64,000 nt of DNA from Pseudomonas sp. GV071 (GTDB lineage: Bacteria > Pseudomonadota > Gammaproteobacteria > Pseudomonadales > Pseudomonadaceae): the NCBI RefSeq assembly GCF_003050835.1, contig NZ_QAOJ01000004.1, positions 186,001 to 250,000 of the forward strand, given 5' to 3'. The position numbers were made by a program, and so were the translations under genes. Below the pieces are notes generated by a model. The model had not been told where the DNA came from, did not search any database, and saw nothing but the letters and a program-made list of their open reading frames with translations. Below, one piece after another: positions 1 through 8,340 of this stretch. Every line of letters starts with the position of its first letter. The first letter of the stretch is position 1.

Positions 1-291
1 AAAGCCATTGGCTGGCAGCAACGCCCGGCGCAGGCGAAAGGCATCGCGGAACATCGGCTGTTCGGCCAGGGTTTCGGCACGGGCATGGGCGGGGGTTTTC
101 GACAGATCGGTGAGCCAGGGCGGAGTCAGCCCCCAACGGGCGCGCTCGGCCTGACGCTGGCCCTCGACCTGGCGCAGCATCAGCACCTGGCTATTGGGCG
201 CGATGTTCCAGCCCGGCTGTTGGTCGGCGGGGAAACCAGGGGTTGCCGCCAGGGCGGGCGTCCAGCGAAACAGGGCGTAGCGTCCACACAT
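1..291 (-). CDS. SOS response-associated peptidase (SRAP/YedK-HMCES family), 3' end outside window
   Basis: Only the first 97 codons are present; the gene runs off the left edge. The protein begins MCGRY, the SRAP signature in which Cys2, exposed after Met removal, crosslinks covalently to abasic sites in single-stranded DNA. This fixes the start even though the ribosome site is weak. A W-N-I-A-P segment follows at 28-32, and the visible part ends in PANGF, where the family continues into the Glu-bearing strand. Most family members have N-A-R-x-E-T where this protein reads H-A-R-A-E-T (69-74), so the usual DNA-contacting Asn appears replaced by His. The role is inferred from family: protection of abasic sites in ssDNA. 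No LexA box was seen in the 30 bp upstream. Confidence 0.9.
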   Translation of the reverse strand, partial: MCGRYALFRWTPALAATPGFPADQQPGWNIAPNSQVLMLRQVEGQRQAERARWGLTPPWLTDLSKTPAHARAETLAEQPMFRDAFRLRRALLPANGF

Positions 292-321
292 CAGGAGAGG
301 GGCTCATCTAAAAACAATCAA

Positions 322-585
322 TTAACAAAGAAGCACGCCCTGAAACTCCTCCGGCTCATCGCCCGGCAGCGGCTGCGCGGCATTGTACGCGGCGATCAGA
401 CCGCGTGCGTGCTCGGCCTGCTGATTGGGCACCATCAGGCCCAACAAACCCAAGGCCGGCAACTCCCCCGCTGCCCCGAGCAGATGCCCACCGGTCACGT
501 GCACTTCCACGCCCTCGCTGGCCAGCATGCAGGTGAGCAATTCCGCTTCCATCAGATCCTGTGGCTCGTATATGCGCTGCATCAA
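322..585 (-). CDS. DUF2007 domain protein (putative signal-transducing protein)
   Basis: This 87-residue soluble protein has the DUF2007 pattern: an N-terminal helix (EPQDLMEAELLTCMLASEG) followed by a strand and a hydrophobic 'GLLGLMVP' segment. The family is named 'putative prokaryotic signal transducing protein', but no biochemical role is established. Its start overlaps the stop of the upstream CPXCG gene by 4 nt (ATGA), so the two are translationally coupled. The pairing suggests a shared small regulatory or metal-linked role, which is inference only. Confidence 0.85.
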   Translation of the reverse strand: MMQRIYEPQDLMEAELLTCMLASEGVEVHVTGGHLLGAAGELPALGLLGLMVPNQQAEHARGLIAAYNAAQPLPGDEPEEFQGVLLC

Positions 586-764
586 TCATTCTCCGCACGA
601 ACATCCAGATCCCAGCCATCACCGTCGGTACGCAGGTCGAACACGATTGGCCGGCAACACACCGGGCAGTCCTCAATGTATTGCTGGTCGCCACCGGACA
701 GATCCAGCAGCGCCTCGGCCGGCTCACCGCAATACGGGCAATCGTAGAACTGGGTTTCGAGCAT
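582..764 (-). CDS. CPXCG motif-containing cysteine-rich protein
   Basis: A 60-residue protein with CPYCG near the N-terminus (9-13) and a second CPVCC knuckle at about 34-38. The two pairs of cysteines would bind one zinc ion in a zinc-ribbon fold. It matches the small Cys_rich_CPXG family and is full length for it. It is the first gene of a two-gene unit; its stop overlaps the start of the DUF2007 gene. No promoter was identified in the 278 bp separating it from the divergent acyltransferase gene. The function is unknown. Confidence 0.87.
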   Translation of the reverse strand: MLETQFYDCPYCGEPAEALLDLSGGDQQYIEDCPVCCRPIVFDLRTDGDGWDLDVRAEND

Positions 765-1042
765 AGGGAACTCCGGAACGTCTCAACCTAGCGAAGCGCT
801 ATAGGAACAAGCGTAGAACACCACGACAGCCCCTTCGCAAAGGAAGTGCAAGGTCAGAAAAGCGCTGGCTCAGGTCCGCGATAACAGCTAGGAAATGGCA
901 GCTTCGGTCCAAGGCTGGCTAATACCTCATCGCAGTCTCCCTGTGACTTGTAGGTATAATCACCGGTCTATTGCTGACCGTGCAGCCCCGCCGTGGCCTG
1001 CAAGGCGCCTTTCCACCGTAACCGCTAGCAGAACAAGAGAGC

Positions 1043-2209
1043 ATGATGGGCGAATTCGATGCCATCCGACCGTACGCTGACGCCGAAGTCCCCGCTGTGC
1101 TGGAACGCCTGTTGGCGGACCCGGCGTTTTTGCAGATCATCACGCACTTCCGCTTTCCTCGCCTTTCCCGGCATTTTTCCTGGCTGCTCAAGCCGCTGAT
1201 AGCCCATCGCCTGCGTGCGCAGTTCGCCTCGATCAACTCGGTGGCGGCGTTGCAGGACAAGGTCGAGGTGTATGTCGACCGCAGTATTGAACAGGCCACC
1301 GATGGCGTGACGTACAGCGGCCTGGAGCACCTCAAGGCGGGCAGTGCCTATCTGTTTCTGGCCAACCACCGCGACATCGTGATGGACCCGGCTTTCGTCA
1401 ATTACGCGGTGTACCACGCCGGCTTGCCGACGCCGCGCATCGCCATCGGCGACAACCTGCTGCAAAAGCCCTTTGTCAGCGACCTGATGCGTTTGAACAA
1501 GAGTTTTATCGTGCACCGTTCCCTGAGCGGCCGGCGCGAAAAGCTGGCGGCGTTCCAGTTGCTGTCGGCCTATATCAATCACTCGATTCGCAATGACCAC
1601 GAGTCGATCTGGATCGCCCAGGCAGAAGGCCGCGCCAAGGACGGTGACGACCGCACCGATTCGGCGATTCTGAAAATGTTCCATATGAGCCGCAAGGACG
1701 AAGCCTTCGCCGAGGTGATTGGCGGGCTGAATCTGGTGCCGGTGTCGATCAGTTACGAGTACGACCCCTGCGACCAGGCCAAGGCCCGCGAACTGTTTAT
1801 CCGCGCCAGCACCGGCAGTTACGAGAAGGCGGCCGGTGAAGATGACAAGAGCATCGGCCTGGGTATCACCGGCTATAAGGGCCGGGTGCACTTGAACTTC
1901 GCTCCGCCGGTGGTCGACGGCTTCGAGGACAGCAAACAGTTGGCGGTGGAGATGGACCGGCAGATTCTCAGCGGCTATCGACTGTTCCCGGCGCATTACC
2001 TGGCCTATGCGCAGTGGGCCGACCGCGATCCGAGCTTGCAGGTGCCGGACGCCACCGAGCTGTTCCCGGCCGAGGAACTGACGGCGGCGCAGCAGGAGTG
2101 GCAGAAGCGTCTGGACGCTTGCCCGGCTGAGCAGCGGCCGTTTCTGGTGGTGCAGTACGCCACACCGGTGCGCAATCAGTATCGGATCAAGGCTGGCCTG
2201 CCGTTGTAA
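1043..2209 (+). CDS. 1-acyl-sn-glycerol-3-phosphate acyltransferase-like protein (PlsC superfamily)
   Basis: This 388-residue protein carries the acyltransferase motif NHRDIVMD at 108-115 (catalytic His109 region). A second block, E-G-R-A-K-D-G-D-D-R near residue 197, corresponds to the glycerol-phosphate-binding motif. It should transfer an acyl chain to a glycerolipid at the inner membrane face. It is longer than E. coli PlsC (about 245 aa) and lacks an obvious N-terminal membrane span, so it belongs to the longer proteobacterial subfamily whose exact substrate is not settled. Start: the first of two tandem ATGs, with a purine-rich AAGAGA upstream. It is monocistronic, closed by a strong terminator at 2225-2262. 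Confidence 0.85.
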   Translation: MMGEFDAIRPYADAEVPAVLERLLADPAFLQIITHFRFPRLSRHFSWLLKPLIAHRLRAQFASINSVAALQDKVEVYVDRSIEQATDGVTYSGLEHLKAGSAYLFLANHRDIVMDPAFVNYAVYHAGLPTPRIAIGDNLLQKPFVSDLMRLNKSFIVHRSLSGRREKLAAFQLLSAYINHSIRNDHESIWIAQAEGRAKDGDDRTDSAILKMFHMSRKDEAFAEVIGGLNLVPVSISYEYDPCDQAKARELFIRASTGSYEKAAGEDDKSIGLGITGYKGRVHLNFAPPVVDGFEDSKQLAVEMDRQILSGYRLFPAHYLAYAQWADRDPSLQVPDATELFPAEELTAAQQEWQKRLDACPAEQRPFLVVQYATPVRNQYRIKAGLPL

Positions 2210-2224
2210 GGCGCGGCCCGCAAC

Positions 2225-2262
2225 AAAAAAGGCGGCCCCGGTTTCGGGTGCCGCCTTTTTTA
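2225..2262 (+). terminator. Intrinsic terminator of the acyltransferase gene
   Basis: A GC-rich hairpin (GGCGGC...GCCGCC arms with a short TTTCG-type loop) is followed by TTTTTTATT. It starts 16 nt after the stop codon. Confidence 0.9.
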
Positions 2263-2288
2263 TTGAATCAAGAATATTGGCTCAAGCG

Positions 2289-2312
2289 CATCGCGGCTGA
2301 AGCCGCTCCTGC
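2289..2312 (+). repeat. Single REP element (catcgcggctgaagccgctcctgc)
   Basis: One half of the Pseudomonas REP family that appears in paired form at 7227-7289 and 54721-54786. It has the imperfect palindrome GCGGCTGAAGCCGC plus the CTCCTGC tail. It sits between the acyltransferase terminator and the 3' end of the convergent membrane-protein gene. Confidence 0.85.
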
Positions 2313-2323
2313 AAGGGCAACGC

Positions 2324-2608
2324 TTAGAACTGGGTGCTGAACCAGGACACCAGCAAGGCGATGCCCAGGCAGGCGTAGCCAAAGCTGATGAAGAAACGAT
2401 TGAGCTGCAGGGTAGAGGCATCAAGGGTCGAAAGTTCGGCGTTCTCAGCCACTTCGCTGTCCGCTAGCAGGCCGGCAATGGCGCGGCGTTGGCGAATGTG
2501 GGTGGCGATCAACAGCCAGCTGCCGGCGACGGCGAAAAATAGCGCCAGGGCATTGATTGACTGTGCGGGGTGGGACAACGCAAGAGAAAACAGCGCCTGC
2601 AACGACAT
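2324..2608 (-). CDS. Small conserved membrane protein, unknown function
   Basis: A 94-residue protein with two predicted membrane spans (about 15-36 and 70-91) joined by a charged, Glu-rich loop (RQRRAIAGLLADSEVAENAEL). I do not recognise a named domain. It looks like the small two-span hypothetical proteins of Pseudomonas. Coding is supported by the clear hydrophobic/charged layout and codon use matching its neighbours. It stands alone between convergent and divergent genes. Confidence 0.7.
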   Translation of the reverse strand: MSLQALFSLALSHPAQSINALALFFAVAGSWLLIATHIRQRRAIAGLLADSEVAENAELSTLDASTLQLNRFFISFGYACLGIALLVSWFSTQF

Positions 2609-2805
2609 CTACAACCTCGGCTTCAGAGCCTGCGAAAAGGGCTCTGGATGGATCTGCGCCGCCCGGTTCGGGGCGCTACGGCGGCGGATTCTACCGAAGC
2701 CCAAACAGCCTGCACGGCTTTCCGACGAATGCCTCAGGCCGTCATCAGCGCGTCAAACAGGCTGGCCAGACTGGCGCCCTACCTCGACTGGCAAGAGAGC
2801 TTGAT

Positions 2806-3009
2806 ATGTTGCACGCGCACAACCAGGACCCGCTCTATCTCATCAACCCCAGCGATGAGCAGTCGGCTTTGATCGACGCCCTGGCCTTCAATGTGCAGGA
2901 CCGCCACTGGCTGGTGTATTGCGCCCTCGGCGGGCATGAACACCAGGACCTCCCGGAAGTGGACCCGCGCACCGGGCGCAGTTTGCCGTTGTGGTACGAA
3001 GCGGCCTGA
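2806..3009 (+). CDS. Conserved small protein, unknown function
   Basis: A 67-residue ORF starting MLHAHNQDPLYLINPSD and ending WYEAA. The start at 2806 is chosen because GAGAG lies 5-10 nt upstream and because the longer in-frame extension to 2557 has low-quality composition and overlaps the divergent gene. The acidic, non-membrane sequence has the third-position GC of a real gene. I cannot assign a domain. The 200 bp before it holds no recognisable feature. Confidence 0.65.
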   Translation: MLHAHNQDPLYLINPSDEQSALIDALAFNVQDRHWLVYCALGGHEHQDLPEVDPRTGRSLPLWYEAA

Positions 3010-3164
3010 AAACCTGACCACCGCCTAAATCTTCCCCGCGACTACTCGTATGTCCTTGGGGAGGGCTGCGTCTGCGCAGCCTCAAGGCCAGCTGCCGTGC
3101 GCCCAGCACCGCCCCCGATTTGCTACAGTCCGGGCCACAACAACAAAAAGCTCGGAAGCTACCC

Positions 3165-4328
3165 ATGCGTAAACTTTCTATTGCCGTACTGGTTTTGCTA
3201 CTTATCGGTTTCGGGGTGTTTTTCAGCCTGCCCAGTTACCTCGACCGCACGCTCAACAGCGTGGAAAACCCGGCCCCCTACCCGGCCAACGAGCAGGCCG
3301 AAACCCTGCACAAGACCCTGTTCATCGCCGACCTGCACAACGACGAACTGCTGTGGCAGCGCGATATCCTCAAGCGCGTGAGTTATGGCCACTCCGACCT
3401 GCCGCGGCTGATCGAGGGGCGAGTAGCGTTGCAGGTGTTTTCCACCGTCACCAAAACCCCGCACAACCTCAATTACGAATCCAACGGCAGCGACAGCGAC
3501 GACATTACCCTGTTGGTGATGGCCCAGCGTTGGCCCACCGCCACTTGGAAAAGCCTGCTGCAACGCGCCCTGTACCAGAGCCAGAAACTGCACGAAGGCG
3601 CAGCCAATAGCGACGGCAAGCTGGTGGTGATCAGAACCCGCGGCGATCTGGCTTCCTTTATAGAAGCGTGGAAAAAAGACCCCAACCGCGTCGCCGGGAT
3701 CATGGCCACCGAAGGCCTGCAGGTGATCGAGGGCAAGCTGGACAACGTCGACCGCCTGTATGACGCCGACTTCCGCATCGCTGGTCTCACCCACTTCTTC
3801 GATAACGAAGTCGGCGGTTCGGCCCATGGTCTGGCCAAGGGTGGCCTCACTCCACTGGGCCGTCAGGTGATCACTCGCCTGGAACAGAAAGGCATGCTGG
3901 TGGACCTGGCGCATGCCTCGCGGCCGTTGATCGACGATGTACTGGCCATGGCCACCCGCCCGGTGCTGGTTTCGCACACAGGGGTCGAGGGCACCTGCCC
4001 CGGTACCCGTAACCTCAGCGATGCACACATCGAGAAAATCGCCGCCACCGGCGGAGTGATCGGCATCGGCTTCTGGGAAACCGCGGTGTGCGAGACCTCA
4101 GTACCGGCGATCGTCAAAGCCATTCGTTACACCGCCGACAAAGTCGGCGTGGCCCATGTGGCGCTGGGCTCGGACTTCAACGGCACCATCCACGCACCGT
4201 TCGACAGCACTGGCCTCGCGCAGCTGACCGAAGGCCTGCTCAAGGCCGGCTTCAGCCAGGCAGACATCGCCGCGATCATGGGTGGCAATGTGCAACGCCT
4301 GCTGCTGCAAACCCTGCCGCAGAGCTGA
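3165..4328 (+). CDS. Membrane dipeptidase (peptidase family M19, renal dipeptidase-like)
   Basis: A 387-residue protein with an N-terminal membrane anchor or signal (residues 4-22: hydrophobic, after MRKL) followed by an M19 metallopeptidase domain. The family's metal ligands are visible: H-N-D at 58-60, the bridging Glu in ATEG, His in LVSHTG (about 266-270) and Asp in GSDFNG (about 333). It should hydrolyse dipeptides, including mixed L,D-dipeptides, in the periplasm. The in-frame start at 3120 is rejected because ATG 3165 gives a proper signal sequence. It is monocistronic; rhlB begins 123 bp later. Confidence 0.9.
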   Translation: MRKLSIAVLVLLLIGFGVFFSLPSYLDRTLNSVENPAPYPANEQAETLHKTLFIADLHNDELLWQRDILKRVSYGHSDLPRLIEGRVALQVFSTVTKTPHNLNYESNGSDSDDITLLVMAQRWPTATWKSLLQRALYQSQKLHEGAANSDGKLVVIRTRGDLASFIEAWKKDPNRVAGIMATEGLQVIEGKLDNVDRLYDADFRIAGLTHFFDNEVGGSAHGLAKGGLTPLGRQVITRLEQKGMLVDLAHASRPLIDDVLAMATRPVLVSHTGVEGTCPGTRNLSDAHIEKIAATGGVIGIGFWETAVCETSVPAIVKAIRYTADKVGVAHVALGSDFNGTIHAPFDSTGLAQLTEGLLKAGFSQADIAAIMGGNVQRLLLQTLPQS

Positions 4329-4451
4329 GCAAAGGGGAAAGAACGTTCGCCGCGCTCGGATGTTTAGGCAGTTGCCTGCAACATTTCGCCGCACCGCCTT
4401 ATTGCTTTACACTGGCGGGCGTTCATTCCTTAACCAATTGAAGAGATTCCC

Positions 4452-5918
4452 GTGCTCAAAGCACTCAAGAAAATGTTTGGCAAAGGCGAAGGCGAGCTGC
4501 CGGCGCCTGTCCCTGCCGCCCCCTCTTCCGCGTCCACCCCTGCCGTAGACAGCCCCCGCCAGGCCAAACCGAGCCAGCCGCGGCAACCACGCGCAGCAAA
4601 AACCGAGCGCACTGTCGCGACTCCAGCGCCAGCCGAAAGCGCCACCAGCACCACCAGCCATTCAGAAAAACCCCGTCGGGCCCGTCCGGCGCCGGTGGTG
4701 AGCACCTGGAAACTGGAAGACTTCGTGGTTGAGCCGCAAGCCGGCAAAACCCGTTTCCATGATTTCAAGTTGTCCGACGAGCTGATGCACGCCATCCACG
4801 ACCTGGGTTTCCCGTACTGCACGCCGATCCAGGCCGGGGTTCTGGGCTTCACCCTCAAGGGCCAGGACGCCATCGGCCGCGCTCAGACCGGTACCGGTAA
4901 AACCGCCGCCTTCCTGATCTCCATCATCACCCAGCTGCAGCAAACCCCGGCGCCGAAAGAGCGCTACATGGGCGAGCCGCGCGCGCTGATCATCGCGCCA
5001 ACCCGCGAGTTGGTGGTGCAGATCGCCAAAGACGCCGAGTTGCTGACCAAGTACTCGGGGCTGAACGTGATGTCGTTTGTCGGTGGCATGGATTTCGACA
5101 AGCAGCTCAAGCAGCTCGAATCGCGCTTCTGCGACATTCTGGTGGCCACTCCGGGTCGCCTGCTGGACTTCGCTCAGCGCGGCGAAGTGCACTTGGACAT
5201 GGTCGAAGTGATGGTGCTCGACGAAGCCGACCGCATGCTCGACATGGGCTTCATCCCGCAAGTACGCCAGATCATCCGCCAGACCCCGCCGAAGAACGAA
5301 CGCCAGACCCTGCTGTTCTCCGCGACCTTCACCGAAGACGTGATGAACCTCGCCAAGCAGTGGACCACCGACCCGGCAATCGTCGAGATCGAACCGGAAA
5401 ACGTCGCCAGCGACACGGTCGAGCAACACATCTATGCCGTGGCCGGCAGCGACAAATACAAGCTGCTGTACAACCTGATCACCCAGAACAACTGGGAACG
5501 GGTGATGGTCTTCGCCAACCGCAAGGACGAAGTGCGCCGCATCGAAGAGCGCCTGATTCGTGACGGCGTCAGCGCCGCGCAGATGTCCGGCGACGTGCCG
5601 CAGCACAAACGGATCAAGACCCTGGAAGGCTTCCGCGAAGGCAAGATCCGCGTGATGGTTGCCACCGACGTGGCCGGCCGCGGCATCCACATCGACGGCA
5701 TCAGCCACGTGATCAACTTCACCCTGCCGGAAATGCCGGACGACTACGTGCACCGCATCGGCCGTACCGGTCGCGCGGGCGCCAGCGGTGTGTCCATCAG
5801 CTTCGCCGGTGAAGATGACTCGTATCAGCTGCCGGCGATTGAAGAGTTGCTCGGGCGCAAGATCAATTGCGAGACGCCGCCGACCGAGTTGCTGACGCCG
5901 GTGCCGCGAAAGCACTGA
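4452..5918 (+). CDS. rhlB: ATP-dependent RNA helicase RhlB (DEAD-box)
   Basis: A 488-residue DEAD-box helicase. Residues 1-80 are a Pro/Ala/basic-rich tail starting [15 protein letters not shown]. The core shows Q-motif residues before AQTGTGKT (Walker A, about 145-151), PTREL, VLDEAD (about 253-258), SAT (about 290) and [10 protein letters not shown] (about 433-442). RhlB unwinds structured RNA and in enterobacteria is part of the RNase E degradosome; that partnership is only inferred here. It starts with GTG after a purine-rich AAGAGA. The long antisense frame at 4662-5930 is a codon-bias shadow. It is closed by the terminator at 5933-5962. Confidence 0.93.
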   Translation: MLKALKKMFGKGEGELPAPVPAAPSSASTPAVDSPRQAKPSQPRQPRAAKTERTVATPAPAESATSTTSHSEKPRRARPAPVVSTWKLEDFVVEPQAGKTRFHDFKLSDELMHAIHDLGFPYCTPIQAGVLGFTLKGQDAIGRAQTGTGKTAAFLISIITQLQQTPAPKERYMGEPRALIIAPTRELVVQIAKDAELLTKYSGLNVMSFVGGMDFDKQLKQLESRFCDILVATPGRLLDFAQRGEVHLDMVEVMVLDEADRMLDMGFIPQVRQIIRQTPPKNERQTLLFSATFTEDVMNLAKQWTTDPAIVEIEPENVASDTVEQHIYAVAGSDKYKLLYNLITQNNWERVMVFANRKDEVRRIEERLIRDGVSAAQMSGDVPQHKRIKTLEGFREGKIRVMVATDVAGRGIHIDGISHVINFTLPEMPDDYVHRIGRTGRAGASGVSISFAGEDDSYQLPAIEELLGRKINCETPPTELLTPVPRKH

Positions 5919-5932
5919 CCGTCGCCCCACAA

Positions 5933-5962
5933 AAAAGCCCGTCCATGTGACGGGCTTTTTTT
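5933..5962. terminator. Bidirectional terminator between rhlB and moaE
   Basis: AAAAGCCCGTC / GACGGGCTTTT arms form an 11-bp stem with a CATGT loop and T-runs on both strands. It serves the convergent rhlB (+) and moaE (-). Confidence 0.93.
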
Positions 5963-5972
5963 GCTCGTTGCG

Positions 5973-6425
5973 TTATTCGCCCCAACGCTCGGCGGCGTCT
6001 TTATCGCTGCACTTGCCTTCCACCCAACGCGGCCCTTCGGGCGTGTCTTCCTGTTTCCAGAACGGCGCGCGGGTTTTCAGGTAGTCCATGATGAACGCGC
6101 AGGCGTCGAAGGCGGCCTGGCGGTGGGCGCTGGTGGTGGCAACGAAGACGATCGGCTCGCCCGGTTCCAGGCGACCAATGCGGTGAATCACCTCGACCTT
6201 GAGCAGCGGCCAGCGCTGGCCGGCTTCGTCGGCGATCTTGCCGAGGGCCTTTTCGGTCATGCCAGGGAAGTGTTCGAGGAACATCCCGGACACCTCGCGG
6301 CCATCGTTGAAGTCGCGCACGTAGCCAACAAAACTCACCACCGCGCCAACGCCGGCATTGGCGGCGTGCATGGCATTGAGTTCATGGCCTGGGTCGAAAG
6401 CCGCAGTCTGCACGCGAATGGCCAT
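5973..6425 (-). CDS. moaE: Molybdopterin synthase catalytic subunit MoaE
   Basis: A 150-residue MoaE, the large subunit that adds two sulfurs from MoaD thiocarboxylate to precursor Z (cPMP). Family landmarks are present: GAVVSFVGYVRDFN near the N-terminus, TSAHRQAAFDAC in the middle, and the catalytic Lys in FWKQE (K124). It is the last gene of moaC-moaD-moaE, 1 nt after the moaD stop. The length is typical. Confidence 0.96.
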   Translation of the reverse strand: MAIRVQTAAFDPGHELNAMHAANAGVGAVVSFVGYVRDFNDGREVSGMFLEHFPGMTEKALGKIADEAGQRWPLLKVEVIHRIGRLEPGEPIVFVATTSAHRQAAFDACAFIMDYLKTRAPFWKQEDTPEGPRWVEGKCSDKDAAERWGE

Positions 6426-6426
6426 C

Positions 6427-6675
6427 TCAGCCTCCGGTCACGGTGGGGAAGAAGGCCACTTCATCGCCGTCGGCCAAGGGTTCGTCGAGGCTGCACAGTT
6501 CCTGGTTGCGGGCGCACATCAGGTTCTGTTCGGCCAGTACCTGCCACACCCCACCACGGGCCAGCAGGTGCAGGCGCAGAGCGTCGAGGGTGGTGAAGGC
6601 GCTGGCATCGTTCAATTGCTCGGCGTCGATACCCAGGGCTTCGCGGTACCGGGCGAAATACTGCACGCGAATCAT
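6427..6675 (-). CDS. moaD: Molybdopterin synthase sulfur-carrier subunit MoaD
   Basis: An 82-residue ubiquitin-fold protein ending in the diagnostic C-terminal Gly-Gly (TVTGG), which is adenylated and thiocarboxylated. The start ATG ([12 protein letters not shown]) is chosen because it overlaps the moaC stop by 4 nt. An in-frame upstream extension would lie inside moaC and gives non-family sequence. The protein pairs with MoaE encoded next. Confidence 0.95.
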   Translation of the reverse strand: MIRVQYFARYREALGIDAEQLNDASAFTTLDALRLHLLARGGVWQVLAEQNLMCARNQELCSLDEPLADGDEVAFFPTVTGG

Positions 6676-7151
6676 CGCTGGTCCTCGCCGGCTTTGAAGT
6701 GGCCGCTCTTGCCGCCGAGTTTTTCCAGCAGACGCACCGACTCGATAACCATGCCGCGGTCGACTGCTTTGCACATGTCGTAAATCGTCAGGGCAGCGAC
6801 GCTGGCGGCGGTCAGGGCTTCCATTTCTACCCCGGTCTGCCCGGCCAGTTTGCAGCGCGCCTGGATGCGCACGCAGTCATCGCCCTCGGCGCTCAGCTCG
6901 ACTTTGACGCTGGTGAGCATCAGCGGGTGGCACAAGGGGATGAGGTCGGAGGTTTTTTTCGCTGCCTGAATACCGGCAATACGCGCCACGGCGAACACAT
7001 CGCCCTTGGGGTGGCCGCCGGCCTGGATCATCTGCAGGGTCTGCGGCTGCATACGCACCCGCGCTTCGGCCACGGCTTCACGGGAAGTCACCGCTTTGTC
7101 GGTGACATCGACCATATTGGCGCGGCCTTGGGAGTCGAGATGGGTTAACAC
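6672..7151 (-). CDS. moaC: Cyclic pyranopterin monophosphate synthase MoaC
   Basis: A 159-residue MoaC that turns the MoaA product (3',8-cyclo-7,8-dihydro-GTP) into cPMP. Recognisable segments are [29 protein letters not shown] in the first half (family signature with active-site Lys and His) and [10 protein letters not shown] near the C-terminus. It is the first gene of the operon. moaA and moaB are not adjacent. A REPIN lies just upstream at 7227-7289, so the promoter must fall within about 75 bp of the start or beyond the REPIN. Confidence 0.96.
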   Translation of the reverse strand: MLTHLDSQGRANMVDVTDKAVTSREAVAEARVRMQPQTLQMIQAGGHPKGDVFAVARIAGIQAAKKTSDLIPLCHPLMLTSVKVELSAEGDDCVRIQARCKLAGQTGVEMEALTAASVAALTIYDMCKAVDRGMVIESVRLLEKLGGKSGHFKAGEDQR

Positions 7152-7226
7152 GGGGGTGCTCCGTTGGAAGAGCGGCGATTGTAAACCCGTGGGTCAGATT
7201 TTGGTCAATGACCACAAAATCAAAAA

Positions 7227-7289
7227 CATCGCGGCTAAAGCCGCTCCTACAAATTGTGCGACCCCGTAGGAGCGGCTTGAGCCGCGATG
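7227..7289. repeat. REPIN (two inverted REPs, GTAGGAGCGGC type)
   Basis: catcgcggctaaagccgctcctac (7227-7250) and gtaggagcggcttgagccgcgatg (7266-7289) face each other across 15 nt. It lies between moaC and the 3' end of the exporter gene. Confidence 0.93.
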
Positions 7290-7294
7290 CGCTT

Positions 7295-8191
7295 TCAACG
7301 AGCCAACGCGGGCGCTACCGCCGCCTTGGGCTTCCTGAACACCAGCACATTCCCCAGCATCACCAACACCAAGCCCATCAACGCCGGCGCTGTCCATTGG
7401 TAGCCCTCGACGAACGCCGAGATATTCAACGCCACCACCGGAAACAGCACGGTGCAGTAAGCCGCCCGATCCGCGCCCATGCGCCCCACCAATGTCAGGT
7501 AGGCGGTAAAGCCAATCACCGAACCGGGAATCGCCAGGTACACCAGCGACCAGAAGTACTGCGGCCGCCAATCAATGCTCAACGGAGTGCCGCTGAGCAG
7601 GCAGTAGCCAGTCAGAATCAGCGCGCCATAGAGCATGCCCCAGGCGTTGGTGGTCAGCGGCCGCAGGCCGGCTTTCTGTTGCAGGCTGGAAAGCATGTTG
7701 CCGGCGGAAAAACACAGGGTGCCGAACAGCGCCAGCGCGAGGCCCATCAGGGTTTCGCGGCTGGCCTGGTGGCCGGCCAGTTCCGGCCAGAACAGCAGCG
7801 CCAGCCCGGCCAGACCGAAGGCGCCACCGGCAAGCACGTTGACGGCAATGCGCTGGCCAAAGAACACCCGAGCGTTCAGCGCGTTCCACAGCGTGGCCGT
7901 GGAAAACACCACGGCGATCAGGCCGCTGGGGATCCACTGGCTGGCGGTGTAAAAGCACAGAAAGTTGACGCAGAACAGGCACAGCCCCTGGGCCAGGCAC
8001 AGCAGTTGGCCACGGCGGTTGACCGCTTGCAGGCGGCGGCTGAGCAGCAGAATGGCAAACAGCACCAGCGCCGCCAAGCCGAAGCGGTAGGCGATGGACA
8101 GCGCGATGGCGACGCTGCCCACTTGCAGTTTGATGGCGATCCAGGTGGTGCCCCAGATAAGGACGGTCAGCAGGTACAACGACAGGTTCAT
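7295..8191 (-). CDS. DMT-superfamily (EamA) transporter
   Basis: A 298-residue, very hydrophobic protein with about ten membrane spans arranged as two EamA repeats; the first repeat opens MNLSLYLLTVLIWGTTWIAIK. EamA carriers usually export amino acids, metabolites or drugs, and the substrate cannot be told from sequence. The ATG at 8191 is chosen because it has AGGAG at good spacing and starts at the first span; the 41-residue upstream extension is Arg-rich and not family-like. It is divergent from the AraC gene at 8341, which is a likely local regulator. Confidence 0.9.
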   Translation of the reverse strand: MNLSLYLLTVLIWGTTWIAIKLQVGSVAIALSIAYRFGLAALVLFAILLLSRRLQAVNRRGQLLCLAQGLCLFCVNFLCFYTASQWIPSGLIAVVFSTATLWNALNARVFFGQRIAVNVLAGGAFGLAGLALLFWPELAGHQASRETLMGLALALFGTLCFSAGNMLSSLQQKAGLRPLTTNAWGMLYGALILTGYCLLSGTPLSIDWRPQYFWSLVYLAIPGSVIGFTAYLTLVGRMGADRAAYCTVLFPVVALNISAFVEGYQWTAPALMGLVLVMLGNVLVFRKPKAAVAPALAR

Positions 8192-8340
8192 GGCAAAGCT
8201 CCTGAGCAATGCCGGCAGTCTGCGTAACCGGTGGTCTGCGCGCTTGCAGAAACTTGCGCTTATTTGCCCCGGGCGGCTGGCAGCCGCGCGTGCGCGCGTT
8301 AGCATAGGCGCCACAGTCAGCTTGCCGACGGCCGCGCTCG

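Noticed and set aside
2557..2805. N-terminal extension of the small ORF at 2806
   Set aside because: It overlaps the divergent gene's start and has no ribosome site or coding-like composition.
4662..5930. 422-aa minus-strand frame
   Set aside because: Antisense to rhlB; composition typical of a shadow.
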